Source: Aureivirga marina (GTDB taxonomy: Bacteria > Bacteroidota > Bacteroidia > Flavobacteriales > Flavobacteriaceae). From it: a stretch of DNA of 64,000 nucleotides. How positions within the stretch are numbered: position 1 is the first letter of the stretch; each line of letters begins with the position of its first letter. The notes beneath the pieces were generated by a model. That model ran no database searches. It saw nothing but the letters and a program-made list of their open reading frames with translations, and was not told the DNA's origin. The stretch lies in NCBI RefSeq assembly GCF_015767265.1, contig NZ_JADPIB010000005.1, positions 62,001-126,000 on the forward strand, given 5' to 3'. This document shows, one piece after another, positions 52,459-63,300 of the stretch. The translations under genes and the position numbers were made by a program.

Positions 52459-54390
52459 ATGAAAAACTCTTACATAATTACTCTCACTTCCTTAGGAATT
52501 ATTTCCTTTTTTCTTTTAGGGATTATATTTCCTAACATCTTTTGGACAACTCATTTTTTAGCTTTTCTTCCAACTTTTGGAAAATTATTTTTTCTTCTTT
52601 TAAGTGGATTTTTAGCTTTTCTTTGGTGGAAACAATCTAATAAAGAAACTCCTTTTCAAGATTTTCAACTGAATTTTAAATTGGTTTTTAGCATCAGTTT
52701 AATATTTTCTATAGCAACTTTTATTTTTCCGATGGCTTTTGATTATTATGGAGAATCGTATCTTTTAAATAAACATCTAGAAAATAAAATCACGAAAATT
52801 CCTGATGGCGCAAATGAAGTTTTTTTCAATTTTGGTTTAAATCCATGGGACGGACAAAAAACGATTTTAGCAATTATCACTTACATTGCTTATTTTTTCA
52901 AAGTAACTTATAAAACTGCTTTTTACATCCAAAATTTCATTTTTGGATTTGGATTTATTTTTGTTTGGCTACAATTTGTAAAAAAACATATTCATAAAGG
53001 AAATCTTCAATTTCTTTTAGCAATTATGGGAATTTTCGCTCCTTTCATGCTAAACTTTTTTGGACATATTGAAATCAATGCTCCTGTTCTATTTTTTAAT
53101 CTTTTATGGATTACAACTTTTATTCACTTTTCTAAAAATTTCACTTGGAAAAACTTAACAATTCTTTTTTTGCTACTATTACTTTGCTTAAAATTACATC
53201 CAGTTGCTGTTTTATTTATTCCAATTTTATTTACAGGCATTTTCTATAAATTCACTCAAAAAATTACTTGGAAAAAAGTCGGAATTTTTCTTTTAAGTCC
53301 AATTTTTATTCTTGGAGCAATTGTTTATTTTTTCATTTTAAAAGATTATAATGATTCACGTTCTCTAGCAAAAACAGCAGAAGAATATGAACATATTTTT
53401 CTTCCATTAATTTCACCTAAACCTCCTTTAGACACCTATAATATGTTGAGTTTTCAACATTTTTCAGATTATTTTCTAGAAATATTCATCTGGAGTCCAG
53501 TTGCTTTGTTTTTATGTATTTCATTGGTTGTTATTTTCAGAAAAAAAATGAATTGGAACCAACCTGAACTTATTTTTAGTGGAACAGCTCTTTTTCTTTT
53601 TGTAAGTTTATTTTTTGTAGTAAACCCACTTATAAGCATGCAAATGGATTGGGATTTATTCTCTTTTCCTGCGCCTTTATTTTTAGTTTTTATCGTTTTA
53701 TTATGTAAACAAATAGAAAAAAATATCGATTTTAATCAAAAAGTTTTTTATCCAAGTTTAATTATCACCCTTTTTTCATTTCCAATTTTCATTGTTCATT
53801 CCAATGGTGAAATGCTTACAAATCGACTTTTCACTGTTTCAGAAACGATTTATAATACTTATTATGAATGGACAAATCATACCATACAAAATGCTACAAA
53901 TAGTGGAAAATTATATTTTTCTGATGAAGAAATCATTGAAAAACAGAAAATAATAATTGAAAAATTAAGTAAAAAAGCAAAACCTGAAATCGATTTCGAA
54001 TATTCTAAAATTCTAAAAAATCATGGAAAGTTATTTTTAAGAGAAGAAAAAAATCGAGAAATTGCCATTGATTATTTCAAAAAAGCGAAAACATTTTATC
54101 CAGATAAAAACATTGATTTATTATTAGTCGAAGCTTATTTCTCTTCAAAAGATTATAAAAAGGCATTTGAATATGCCACAATTTTATATAAAAATAATTT
54201 TCCAACAGCTCGAAAAGCAAGCAATATCATCATTCATTGTTCCATAGAAAATAACGATTTCAAAAATGCTTTGAAATATTCTAAAATTCATAATCAAAAA
54301 TGGAAAAATGAAATCATTTCAGAAATTGAAACTAGAATTTTACAAAATAAAGATCTAGAAAATTTAAAATATTTATTCCAACGCAAATAA
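52459..54390 (+). CDS. Polytopic membrane protein with C-terminal TPR-like domain
   Basis: A 643-residue protein. Residues 1-455 hold about 11-12 transmembrane helices with large aromatic content and the loop DDNEVFFNFGLNPWDGQ-like text (ANEVFFNFGLNPWDGQKT), a layout like GT-C glycosyltransferases or O-antigen ligase-type proteins. Residues about 500-640 are soluble helices repeating as TPR units (REIAIDYFKKAKTFYP, KDYKKAFEYATILYKNN, NDFKNALKYSKIHN). No Asp-Glu signature of a known GT-C family could be fixed, so the enzyme class is open. It converges on the moxR operon and shares its terminator. Confidence 0.72.
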   Translation: MKNSYIITLTSLGIISFFLLGIIFPNIFWTTHFLAFLPTFGKLFFLLLSGFLAFLWWKQSNKETPFQDFQLNFKLVFSISLIFSIATFIFPMAFDYYGESYLLNKHLENKITKIPDGANEVFFNFGLNPWDGQKTILAIITYIAYFFKVTYKTAFYIQNFIFGFGFIFVWLQFVKKHIHKGNLQFLLAIMGIFAPFMLNFFGHIEINAPVLFFNLLWITTFIHFSKNFTWKNLTILFLLLLLCLKLHPVAVLFIPILFTGIFYKFTQKITWKKVGIFLLSPIFILGAIVYFFILKDYNDSRSLAKTAEEYEHIFLPLISPKPPLDTYNMLSFQHFSDYFLEIFIWSPVALFLCISLVVIFRKKMNWNQPELIFSGTALFLFVSLFFVVNPLISMQMDWDLFSFPAPLFLVFIVLLCKQIEKNIDFNQKVFYPSLIITLFSFPIFIVHSNGEMLTNRLFTVSETIYNTYYEWTNHTIQNATNSGKLYFSDEEIIEKQKIIIEKLSKKAKPEIDFEYSKILKNHGKLFLREEKNREIAIDYFKKAKTFYPDKNIDLLLVEAYFSSKDYKKAFEYATILYKNNFPTARKASNIIIHCSIENNDFKNALKYSKIHNQKWKNEIISEIETRILQNKDLENLKYLFQRK

Positions 54391-54422
54391 AAAAAGCTCC
54401 ATCAATTTGATGGAGCTTTTTT
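54391..54422. terminator. Bidirectional terminator
   Basis: Perfect 15-base arms (AAAAAGCTCCATCAA and complement, core GCTCCATCAA/TTGATGGAGC) with a 1-base gap, T runs on both strands. Confidence 0.87.
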
Positions 54423-54438
54423 ATTCTATATTTTTAAG

Positions 54439-55392
54439 TTAGAATAATTTCTTGATGATATCATCTTCTGTTATTCCTTCTGCATCTGCTTTGTAATTTT
54501 TCACAATTCTATGTCTTAAAATAGAAGTTGCTACAGCTTGCACATCTTCCATATCTGGAGAGAATTTTCCATTAACTGCCGCATTTGCTTTAGCTGCTAA
54601 AATTAAATTTTGTGAAGCTCTTGGACCAGCTCCCCAATCAATATATTCATTAACTAATTCGTGTGCATTTGCAGTATTTGGTCTAGTTTTAGAAACCAAT
54701 CTTACCGCATATTCCACAACGTTATCAGCTACAGGAATACGACGAATTAAATGTTGAATATCTATGATTTCTTTTGGAGAAAATAAAGGTGAAATTTTTA
54801 CTTCTTCATCTGAAGTTGTATTTTTTACAACTAAAACTTCTTCTTCAAAAGATGGATATTCCAAATTGATAGAAAACATAAATCTATCCAATTGTGCTTC
54901 TGGCAAAGGATATGTTCCTTCTTGTTCGATTGGATTTTGAGTTGCCAATACGAAAAATGGCAAATCTAATTTATAATGATGTCCTGCAACTGTAACTGCT
55001 CTTTCCTGCATTGCCTCTAAAAGTGCAGCTTGTGTTTTTGGCGGAGTTCTATTAATCTCATCAGCAAGAATAATATTACTAAAAATAGGTCCTTTTATAA
55101 ATTTAAAATTTCTAGTTTCATCCAAAATTTCACTTCCTAAAATATCAGAAGGCATTAAATCTGGTGTAAACTGAATTCTTTTAAAATCTAAACCTAAAGC
55201 TTCAGAAACTGTATTAACTAATAATGTTTTTGCTAAACCAGGAACACCAACTAAAAGGGAATGTCCTCCACTAAAAATAGATAACAAAACATGGTTTACC
55301 GCTTCTTCTTGACCGATAATTTTCTTAGAAATCTCTTTCTTTAATTTGGTAAATTTCTCTACCAATTGATTCACAGCAGCTACGTCTGACAT
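54439..55392 (-). CDS. MoxR family AAA+ ATPase
   Basis: A 317-residue AAA+ ATPase of the MoxR branch. Walker A GVPGLAKT (49-56), Walker B LADEIN (Asp111, Glu112), sensor 1 ATQNP, arginine finger region EAQLDRFMFSI and a C-terminal lid (GPRASQNLILAAKA). MoxR proteins act as chaperones that activate or insert metal centres into partner complexes, usually with von Willebrand factor A proteins; none is in the window. It is the last gene of the peptidyl-prolyl isomerase operon, 9 bases after the SurA-like gene, suggesting an envelope-folding role (inference). Confidence 0.94.
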   Translation of the reverse strand: MSDVAAVNQLVEKFTKLKKEISKKIIGQEEAVNHVLLSIFSGGHSLLVGVPGLAKTLLVNTVSEALGLDFKRIQFTPDLMPSDILGSEILDETRNFKFIKGPIFSNIILADEINRTPPKTQAALLEAMQERAVTVAGHHYKLDLPFFVLATQNPIEQEGTYPLPEAQLDRFMFSINLEYPSFEEEVLVVKNTTSDEEVKISPLFSPKEIIDIQHLIRRIPVADNVVEYAVRLVSKTRPNTANAHELVNEYIDWGAGPRASQNLILAAKANAAVNGKFSPDMEDVQAVATSILRHRIVKNYKADAEGITEDDIIKKLF

Positions 55393-55401
55393 ATTTTTAA
55401 A

Positions 55402-56751
55402 TTATTTATTTACCCAATTACTTTTAAACTCACAACCTTTAAATTTATCACTTACATTGATATAAGTATCTTCAATTTTTTCTTCTACCCATTTGTTAAT
55501 AGTTTCTTCACGCTTTCTAGCAAGTGTTAACTCTTGGATTTTGATATAATCTTTGCTTAAAGTTGCTTTATGAGGTTCAATTCTATCTTTAATCAAAATA
55601 ATCTTGAACATATTTTCTCCTGTTCTAGTTCTTTCAAAAAATGGTTCAGAAATTTCTCCTTTTTGAAGATTGCTAATTCTTTTGTAAAGTTCAGCATCAA
55701 CCAAACGAGATAATTCAAAATAAGTTCCGTTTGTAGAAGGATTAATGATAATTCCTCCACTATTTTTAGTTTCTTTATCTTCTGAATATTCTTTAACAGC
55801 TTCATCGAAAGTAGTTTTTCCTGCTAAAACATCAGCACGAATTCCTTCCAAAAGCTCTCCTGTTTTTTGTAATTGTTCATTAGAGATTTTAGGTTGTAAT
55901 AAAATGTGCATCACATCCAATTCTTGACCTCTAATTTTAGCAACTTGAATAATATGATATCCGAAAACTGTTTTAAAAGGATCTGAAATTTCTCCTTCTT
56001 CTAAACTAAAAGCAACTTCTTTAAATTCTTTCACAAAAGGAGATTCTTTTGTAATTGTATAAACAGGTTGTTGTGTTACAGCTGGATCTTGAGAATATAA
56101 AATCGCTTTTGTTCTAAAACTTGCTCCTTCTTCAACCTCTTTTTTGTATTGTTTTAATTTTGTGATAATTCTAGTTTCTTCCTCAACAGGAGTTTGTACA
56201 TAAACAACAACTTGTGCCATTTCGATTTCCGTTCCAAATTCTGGAACTGCATCTTCATTCACTAAGTTTTGGTAAAAATTGTTTACCTCTTCAGGAGTAA
56301 CATCTAAATTTTCAACAATTGCGCTTTCTTTTCCTTGAATTAATGTTTGTTCTTTTTGAATTTCAAATAATTCTTTTCTTAAATCTGCTTCATCATCAAA
56401 TCCGTAATATTCAGCAACTTTTTGCGCATCTCCTAATTGCCCAGCTAAATAATCTATTTTACGAGTAACTTCTGATTCAATTGCTTCACTATTTACAGGT
56501 ACACTATCAATAACAGCATGGTGTGCAAGAAGTTTTTGTTTCATAATTTCTTCCAACATTTCACAATCTGTAATTTTTATTTTCCCTTCCGTTTTTTGTT
56601 CTAATTCAAGTTTAAATTTCTCAATATCAGAATCTAAAACAATATTCTTACCAACAACTACAGCAACTCCATCAATTTTCTGCTTTCCATTCTGAGCGTT
56701 AGCAATGTACATAAATAGCATAAATGCTATAAATAAAATATTTCTATTCAT
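55402..56751 (-). CDS. SurA-like periplasmic peptidyl-prolyl isomerase
   Basis: A 449-residue chaperone (start MNRNIL at 56751; the longer frame from 56799 is unlikely). Signal peptide (cut after YIANAQ), SurA N-terminal helical domain (about 25-170: DGVAVVVGKNIVLDSDIEKF, 20 residues), two parvulin-type domains (about 175-270 and 280-385: EMAQVVVYV, GYHIIQV; LDVMHILLQP, SGGIIINPSTNG) and a C-terminal helix. It helps fold outer-membrane proteins. It overlaps the lipoprotein gene upstream by 8 bases and is followed by moxR. Confidence 0.92.
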   Translation of the reverse strand: MNRNILFIAFMLFMYIANAQNGKQKIDGVAVVVGKNIVLDSDIEKFKLELEQKTEGKIKITDCEMLEEIMKQKLLAHHAVIDSVPVNSEAIESEVTRKIDYLAGQLGDAQKVAEYYGFDDEADLRKELFEIQKEQTLIQGKESAIVENLDVTPEEVNNFYQNLVNEDAVPEFGTEIEMAQVVVYVQTPVEEETRIITKLKQYKKEVEEGASFRTKAILYSQDPAVTQQPVYTITKESPFVKEFKEVAFSLEEGEISDPFKTVFGYHIIQVAKIRGQELDVMHILLQPKISNEQLQKTGELLEGIRADVLAGKTTFDEAVKEYSEDKETKNSGGIIINPSTNGTYFELSRLVDAELYKRISNLQKGEISEPFFERTRTGENMFKIILIKDRIEPHKATLSKDYIKIQELTLARKREETINKWVEEKIEDTYINVSDKFKGCEFKSNWVNK

Positions 56752-57616
56752 TTTTTTGCTTGTATATTTCAAATTGTTTGTTCTTTCGTGCATCATCAAA
56801 TAATGTTTCTTCGATTTCTTTTAATAATTCTAGCTTTCTTTTTTGCAAAATGATTTGCTTTACTGTCGGTTTAATATAACTTATTGGTGCTAAATTATTT
56901 CTTTCCAATACGTCTTTTATATATATTAAATTCGTTGTTAAAGAATCTTTTTGTTCGATAAAACTTTCTTTTTTGATTATTTTTCCTTCTTTATTTTTCT
57001 TTCTTAAAAAAGGAATTTTTTTATAAACATCCGATAGTTTTATCCAAGCTGAATCATTTAAAAAATAATAGTTAAATTCCAGTTTTTTCGTTAATAAACT
57101 ATCTAAATCTTGTTTCTTACTCGACTTAAATAGGGTTACAAATTCATCTTTATTAATTACATCGTTTCCAAAACTAATGTATTTCAATTTTACAAGAGCT
57201 TCATTTAACTTGAAATTTCTATTATTTTCTTCAAAATAAGAGTTGATTTGCTCGTTTGTTACAATGGTATCTAATTCTTGTGCAATTACAGCTTCTTTAT
57301 AAGAATTAATAAATAAATCCTCACGATATTCTCGAACTAATCGATCATATTTTTCCGATTCTTCTTCTAAATTCGTTTCTGCTTTTTTTAGCAATAACTG
57401 TTTCTTTGCCCATTCATTAATATAACTATTCACAAATAAAATACTGTCTTCTTTGGATAAATTAGCTGGTAAATCTTCCACTAATTGATCTTTATACAAT
57501 AACTTATCATGAACTTTTGCTACAAATTCTCTCTTATCTTCTTCTTTTAAACTTAAATATTTACAAGAAGAAACAAAAATACCTATAAAAATGAAAAATA
57601 CTATTCTTTTAAACAC
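56744..57616 (-). CDS. Lipoprotein of the SurA-like operon
   Basis: A 290-residue protein starting at GTG 57616. The hydrophobic N-terminus ends in SSC (Cys18, FVSSCKYLS), a lipobox, so it is membrane-anchored in the periplasm. The rest is helical and Lys/Glu-rich and looks like a SurA N-terminal chaperone domain (KVHDKLLYKDQLVEDLPA, VTNEQINSYFEENNRNFKL) but no complete parvulin domain is visible, so it may be a chaperone without isomerase activity. Its GTG overlaps the previous stop codon as TAGTG, pointing to translational coupling; it overlaps the next gene by 8 bases. Confidence 0.8.
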   Translation of the reverse strand: MFKRIVFFIFIGIFVSSCKYLSLKEEDKREFVAKVHDKLLYKDQLVEDLPANLSKEDSILFVNSYINEWAKKQLLLKKAETNLEEESEKYDRLVREYREDLFINSYKEAVIAQELDTIVTNEQINSYFEENNRNFKLNEALVKLKYISFGNDVINKDEFVTLFKSSKKQDLDSLLTKKLEFNYYFLNDSAWIKLSDVYKKIPFLRKKNKEGKIIKKESFIEQKDSLTTNLIYIKDVLERNNLAPISYIKPTVKQIILQKRKLELLKEIEETLFDDARKNKQFEIYKQKNE

Positions 57617-59502
57617 TATTTATTCTTTTCTTGATTTATAATTTCCTGAAGGGTTTCTTTGTTTACAACAATCTCATGCTGCTTTCTTAAATTATCCACC
57701 CATTCTTTTTCGATATAACCTTGGTAGTCACTAATTACTTGCCCTCTTACATCTTCCATCTTTTTCGGTGATGCTTTTAAAATATCTTTTACAAAAACAA
57801 CAACAAATTGATTTTTATGTTCTTTTAATACTTTTGAAACTCCTTTTTTAAACTTTAATTTCTCTGGTAAAACTCCTTCTTTCTTTTCAAAAGTTCCTTC
57901 TTTGAATAAAACAATAGAGTTTTTATCTGCATTAAATATATCTTTCAATTTTGCAATGTCTTGATTTTTCTTTAATGCTTTTCTTACCTTTTTAATTTTC
58001 GCTTCATCCGTAGAACTTGCAATAATCACATCTGCTCTATCATCCCATTGGTATTTATTTTGGTGTGTATCAAAATATGTCTTTAAACCAATCGAATCTT
58101 TTTCAGATTTATCCCAAACTTGTTTTTGTAATAAATCAAACAATAATAATCCTTCACGATATTCTTTAATTGTTCCAGCAAATTCTTTATTTGTCAAATG
58201 TAAATTTTCTTTGAAATAATTTGTGACTTGCTTATTCTTAAATCGATCAAAGGAAGTTCTATTACTTTGTTGTCTAGTTTTATACAAATATTTGTAATAA
58301 ATATCTTCTGAAATATTTTTGTCATTGATTACTAAAATCGACTTGAAATTCCCTTTACGTTCTCTCCAATTTGTATAATTAGCAACTTGCTCAAAATTAT
58401 CTTGGATTTTATATTGCTTTTTTAATCTATTTAAAACCGTATTTCCTACAATTTGAGCTCTATCACTTCTTTCAATTTTTGTCTTTAAAAAGTCTTTTAA
58501 ATCTTCAAATTGTGGAACTGGATATTTCTTGATTAATTTTACAATATGCCAACCATATTGTGTTTGAAATGGCTCCGATACTTTTCCAGGCTCATTCATA
58601 GAAAATGCAGTATTTTCGAAAGATTCTAACATTCTCCCTGAACCAAACTTTGGAAGTAATCCTTTATTCTTAGCACTAAATTTATCATCCGAATGTTTTT
58701 GCGCTAAATAACCAAAATCTTCACCATCTTTAATTTGCTTATACAACTCGTCAATTTTAGTCTTTGCATCTGGCAGTTCATTCTTTATCATAATGTGTGC
58801 CACTTCCACTTCTCCCTTTGAATTTCTGAACTTATTTGCTTTCGCTATATGATAGCCAAATTTTGTTCGAAAAGGCATCGAAACATCTTCCTCTTTCAAA
58901 TTATAAACAGCAGATTCAAATGGATATACCATATTAAACGCTGAAAAATATCCTAATTCTCCTCCATTTTCTTTTACAGAAGGATCTTCTGAATATTTTT
59001 TTGCTACTGTTTCAAATGATTTTCCAGCTAAAATTTCTTTTCTAGCTTTTATTAATTTATTATATGCTTTTAAAGTATCTTGTGGAGAAGCATCTGGTTT
59101 TACTAAAATTAAAATATGACTTGCATTAACTTCCTGAACCGTACGATTATAGGCTTCCTGAACTAATTGTTCTGTAACTTTCGTATCTTTTAAATAAGGT
59201 TCTGCTAATTGCTCTCTATATTTTTTAAATTCTCTTTTAAAATTAGAAAGCGTATCTAATCCCTTTTCTTCAGCCTGAATTACTTTTAATTTATAATTGA
59301 TGAAAAGCTCTAAATATTCTTTTACATCTTTTTTATTTTCTTCATTTACAACATTCGAATTTTTATGAAAAACTCTTAAAAACTCACTTGTATATATAGG
59401 TTTAGAATCTATTGTAAATAATTCTTTATTCTCTAATTCTTGTGCTGTTGCAGAAATTGATAATGCTAAAAAAGTAGCGATACAAAGTCTTTTTAATATC
59501 AT
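57616..59502 (-). CDS. Periplasmic peptidyl-prolyl isomerase with two parvulin domains
   Basis: A 628-residue protein (start MILKRL at 59502, because the -7 box covers the longer start at 59529). Signal peptide (cut after SATAQ), SurA-like N-terminal helices, parvulin domain 1 (about 120-220: VNASHILILV, SEDPSVKENGGELGYFSAF, FGYHIAKA), parvulin domain 2 (about 225-325: VEVAHIMIKNE, NKGLLPKFGSGRMLESFE, YGWHIVKLI) and a long C-terminal region (about 330-628). First gene of a four-gene operon for envelope protein folding. Confidence 0.93.
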   Translation of the reverse strand: MILKRLCIATFLALSISATAQELENKELFTIDSKPIYTSEFLRVFHKNSNVVNEENKKDVKEYLELFINYKLKVIQAEEKGLDTLSNFKREFKKYREQLAEPYLKDTKVTEQLVQEAYNRTVQEVNASHILILVKPDASPQDTLKAYNKLIKARKEILAGKSFETVAKKYSEDPSVKENGGELGYFSAFNMVYPFESAVYNLKEEDVSMPFRTKFGYHIAKANKFRNSKGEVEVAHIMIKNELPDAKTKIDELYKQIKDGEDFGYLAQKHSDDKFSAKNKGLLPKFGSGRMLESFENTAFSMNEPGKVSEPFQTQYGWHIVKLIKKYPVPQFEDLKDFLKTKIERSDRAQIVGNTVLNRLKKQYKIQDNFEQVANYTNWRERKGNFKSILVINDKNISEDIYYKYLYKTRQQSNRTSFDRFKNKQVTNYFKENLHLTNKEFAGTIKEYREGLLLFDLLQKQVWDKSEKDSIGLKTYFDTHQNKYQWDDRADVIIASSTDEAKIKKVRKALKKNQDIAKLKDIFNADKNSIVLFKEGTFEKKEGVLPEKLKFKKGVSKVLKEHKNQFVVVFVKDILKASPKKMEDVRGQVISDYQGYIEKEWVDNLRKQHEIVVNKETLQEIINQEKNK

Positions 59503-59526
59503 AGTTTGCTTATTTTTGATAGAATA

Positions 59527-59534
59527 CAAAAGTA
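59527..59534 (-). promoter_or_regulatory. -7 box of the isomerase-moxR operon
   Basis: Minus strand TACTTTTG, exact TAnnTTTG match, 25 bases before ATG 59502. It decides that start over the more upstream ATG at 59529. Confidence 0.55.
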
Positions 59535-59714
59535 AAAATTCATTAACATAAATTGCAAATTATCACTTTTTATTCAACCTTTCTATAAAAAAAATTGAAG
59601 CTTGTAATATTTTTTCACTTAATCTTATATTTCATCTATTATTTTCAACCTAAAACTTTTACTTTCTTTTAAGTTTACTATTAAATAGTACGAAGGAAAA
59701 CGTAAAATATTTTA

Positions 59715-60005
59715 TTATAAAGAAATAATTCCTTCAATTCCTTCTAGTTCTTTATATTTCGTAATAATTTCATCCGAACTTTTCATATTCGCAACAATAG
59801 AAATACTGATATATTTTCCTGTTTTAGATTTTTTTGTGTTAATAACAGCTCCCATATGATTGAATTTTGCTTCAATTTCAGCTATTTGTTTTCCATCTCC
59901 TGGAGCAATAAACTTAAACATGTATTTCGCAGGAAATGTTGTCGTTTCGTCTAATTTTGTCTTTAATTTTTTATAAAAATCTTCTTTATTTTCCTTATTT
60001 TCCAT
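59715..60005 (-). CDS. DUF493 (YbeD-like) family protein
   Basis: A 96-residue protein (start ATG 60005; the TTG at 60017 is an artefact). ACT-like alpha/beta fold: FYKKLKTKLDETTTFPAKYMF (shortened FYKKLKTKLDET), FKFIAPGDGKQIAEIEAKF, SKTGKYISISIVANMKSSD and ITKYKELEGIEGIISL (each shorter than 21 residues). The family is conserved in Gram-negatives with unknown, perhaps regulatory, function. A TAATTTTG box at 60059-60066 may be its promoter. The 60018-60323 gap holds this box and a terminator, otherwise nothing. Confidence 0.88.
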   Translation of the reverse strand: MENKENKEDFYKKLKTKLDETTTFPAKYMFKFIAPGDGKQIAEIEAKFNHMGAVINTKKSKTGKYISISIVANMKSSDEIITKYKELEGIEGIISL

Positions 60006-60058
60006 ATCTATTTTCAAAAAATCTATTAAACATTAATACCTCTAAAAAGAAGCGTCGA

Positions 60059-60066
60059 CAAAATTA
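60059..60066 (-). promoter_or_regulatory. -7 box before the DUF493 gene
   Basis: Minus strand TAATTTTG, exact consensus match, 54 bases before the start. No good -33. Confidence 0.4.
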
Positions 60067-60265
60067 CATTTATTTATCAAAGCATTATAATTTAATCTAG
60101 GAGAAATTGGCGTTCTTTTGTTTTTAACAAAATTTTAAAGCTTTAAAATCCCTTTTTCTTTAAGATTTTGACTTCTTCTTTATCTGGTATTAAGAAATTT
60201 ACTAAATCTTTTTAAAACAATCCTAAAGAAATTTAACTTTCCTAAGAAAATTCTTTATTTCAAAT

Positions 60266-60301
60266 AAAAAAGACTATCAATTTAAAACTGATAGTCTTTT
60301 T
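60266..60301 (-). terminator. Terminator of the leucine-rich-repeat gene
   Basis: Perfect 13-base arms (AAAAAGACTATCA, about 60267-60279, and TGATAGTCTTTTT, 60289-60301), 9-base loop, T run on the minus strand. Confidence 0.85.
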
Positions 60302-60323
60302 AAAATTAAATAGAAAAATAAGT

Positions 60324-63300
60324 TTATCTAATAATCAGTTTATCTAAAAAATTACCTTTTACAGATTTCACTTTAATAAAGTAAACTCCAGAAGTAAGAT
60401 TTTCTAAAGAAACTGATTGTTTTAATGTCGAATTTTCAATTGAATTTCTATAAACTTCGTTTCCTAAAACGTTGAAAATAGAAACTTCTTTTAAGTTATT
60501 ATCAGCACTAATGTGAATTACATTAGAAGCTGGATTTGGATATACAGCAATGGAAGTATCTAAATCTAAATTATCAACTCCTAAAGTTCCAATTGTAGTT
60601 TGTGCTGTATTTGTTACAATTGCTTCATTGTAATCAAAATATATTTCTGCAGTATTTTCGATTACATCTGAAATTTGTAATGTATCTAATGTTTTGATTT
60701 TAAACACTACATATCCATCATTTTTATCATCTTCCCAATGTAATAAAATATCATCAAAAACAAATTTCACTAAATTTCCTTCAATAAATGTTTGGCAAGT
60801 ATGGCTAGCATCGATTGTTCTTAATGTAGAAATATCAAATTTAGAAACATCAATAACATCTTCTACAACAATATTTAATGCATGAGCATTTCCAGTATTT
60901 TCAAAACGAATCATGTATGTTAAATAATCTCCGATTTGCTCAATTCCAATATTTTTTCCTTCTAAACATCTCTTATCATTTGGATCAAAAGAATTTTGAA
61001 CTTCATGTGCTAAAGTAAAAGTTGCAACGTTTGCTGAAGTTCCATCCACCATATCCGCAGTATAATTTAAAATATCTCCTTGATTCACAGGATTTGTAGC
61101 ATCTGTTGGAGTATTTAAAATAAATTCTACTGTAATTTCTCCTGTTGAGAATGGTGCAAAATCAACTAAATTCCATTGAATAACTCCTCCTGTATTACTA
61201 TCTGGTGCTGTATCAGCTGTATCATAAGTCATTAAGTTTGACTGATATGTAAAGTTTAAATCACCTGTAAAAGAAGTAGTTCCTTGATTTTTATAAATAA
61301 TTTTATATTTCGCTCTTGCTCCAGGTCTTGCAACTGTCAAAGGAACAATTGTAACTTCAAAATCATCAAAATCTCCTAATGGCGTAATACAGAAATTTTC
61401 TGTAATCTCATCTCCAATTGCATTAGGGAAAGTAACTGTAGCATCTGTTGGTGTTACTTCAAAATAAGTTGTATTTGGAACAATTGGTGTGATTGTATAA
61501 GTTCCTGCTTCTAAAGGAATATTGTAGTTTCCTAATTGATTTGCTAATAAATAGAAAGTATCTGTTCCATTTGTAATTTCAAACTTTAAGAATTCTGCAG
61601 GTGTATCTGTAGCATCACATCCATCAGCTCCAAAATCATAACTAACATTTCCTTGTAATTTATATGTTGAACTTAAAGGATCATAAGAACAAAAATCATT
61701 TACAGAACAATCAGTATATCCTTGACTTAAAACTAATCCTTCATAATATGTTAAGTTTGCTTCATCAGCACAAACATAAATTAATGATAAATCTTCTAAA
61801 CCATCTGCATCATCACCAAAATCAACTTGAATTCCATTTTTGATAAAAAGAGTAGTTAAGTTGTCATTATCATTCATAAATAAAGAAGATAATTGTGTAT
61901 TTGCAGAAACGTCTAATGCTAATAATTCATTAAATGCAATGTCTAGCATTTGTAAATTAATATTGTTTGTTAAATCAATATCTGTTAAATCGTTACTTTT
62001 TAAATTTGCAAATTTTAAGTTGATATTTGCTGATAAATCAATTGTTGTAAAAGCATTTCCTCTTAAAATTAATTCTTCTAAAGCAACATTTTGTGTTAAA
62101 TCAAGATTTGTAAAGTTATTTCCTTGTAAGTTTAAATATTCAAGATTTATATTGTTTGTTAAATCTAAAACACTCGTAGCAACAAAGAAATTATCTCTTA
62201 AATTTAAAATTTCTAAAGCTGTATTATTACTTAAATCTATCGCTGCTAATTGATTATCTTTTGCATATAATCTTTCTAAAACTGTACAGTTTGTAACATT
62301 GATATTTGTTAAGTTATTCTCATCTGCATAAATTGTTTCTACAACTGGATTGGAAGATAAATCTAAAACAGCTAAATTATTTTCAGAAACTCCTAAACTA
62401 ATCAATGCAGGATTACTTGATAAATCTAATGTATTTAAGTTGTTGTTTGCAAGTCCTAAATTCTTTAAATCTGGATTTGAGCTTAAATTTATTGTAGAAA
62501 TTTGATTTGAAGAAAGGTATAATTCTTCTAAAACAGCTAATCCTGTAACTGTAACATTTGTCAATTGATTATCATTGATTGATAATTTATTTAAAGCTGT
62601 ATTTGTTGCTAAATTCACATTAACAAGTTGATTAGAACTTAAATCCAATTCTACCAAACCAGTTAAATTTGCTAAGTTTACAGATGCTAACTGATTTTCT
62701 TTTAGATTTAATCTATTTAAAGCATTATTATTAGTTAACGTAATTGTTGTAAGAGCATTTCCAAATAAGCTTAATTCTTGTAAGTCAACTAAATTCGTTA
62801 AAGTAATTGTAGTTAATTCATTTTGAGAAATATCTAATTTTAATAAATTATCAAAATCACTTAAATCAATTGTTGATAAAGAGTTATTTGGTAAAGAAAG
62901 AGTTTTTAATTCTGTGAAGTTTCCTAATGTAATATCTGTAAGTTGATTAAATCCTACATATAAATATTCCAAATTAACTAAAGCAGATAAATCAATGTTT
63001 GCAAATTTATTTGAAGATAATCTTAAATTTGTAAGTGTAGTATTTGAAGAGAAATCAGCAGCAGGAATATCATTATCTGATAAATTTAAATACTCTAAGT
63101 TTGTAAACTCATCAATTTCATCAATGTTAGTAATATCTTGGTTTACAATTTCCAACCAAGTAATCGCTTGTGCTTCGGCAGTTGAAATATCTCCACTTAA
63201 ATCTGTGTCGGCCGTGGCATCGGCCATTCCATCTCCGTCAGTATCAACACAAATCTCATTTACCAAAGCATTTTCAAAATTGGCATCGGTAAAAGTAATC

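Noticed and set aside
61840-62253. Plus-strand open frame inside the leucine-rich-repeat gene (and a similar one at 62995-63432)
   Set aside because: They are antisense shadows of a repetitive minus-strand gene: composition is biased to Lys/Ser/Phe, no promoter or domain, and the minus-strand protein is clearly real.
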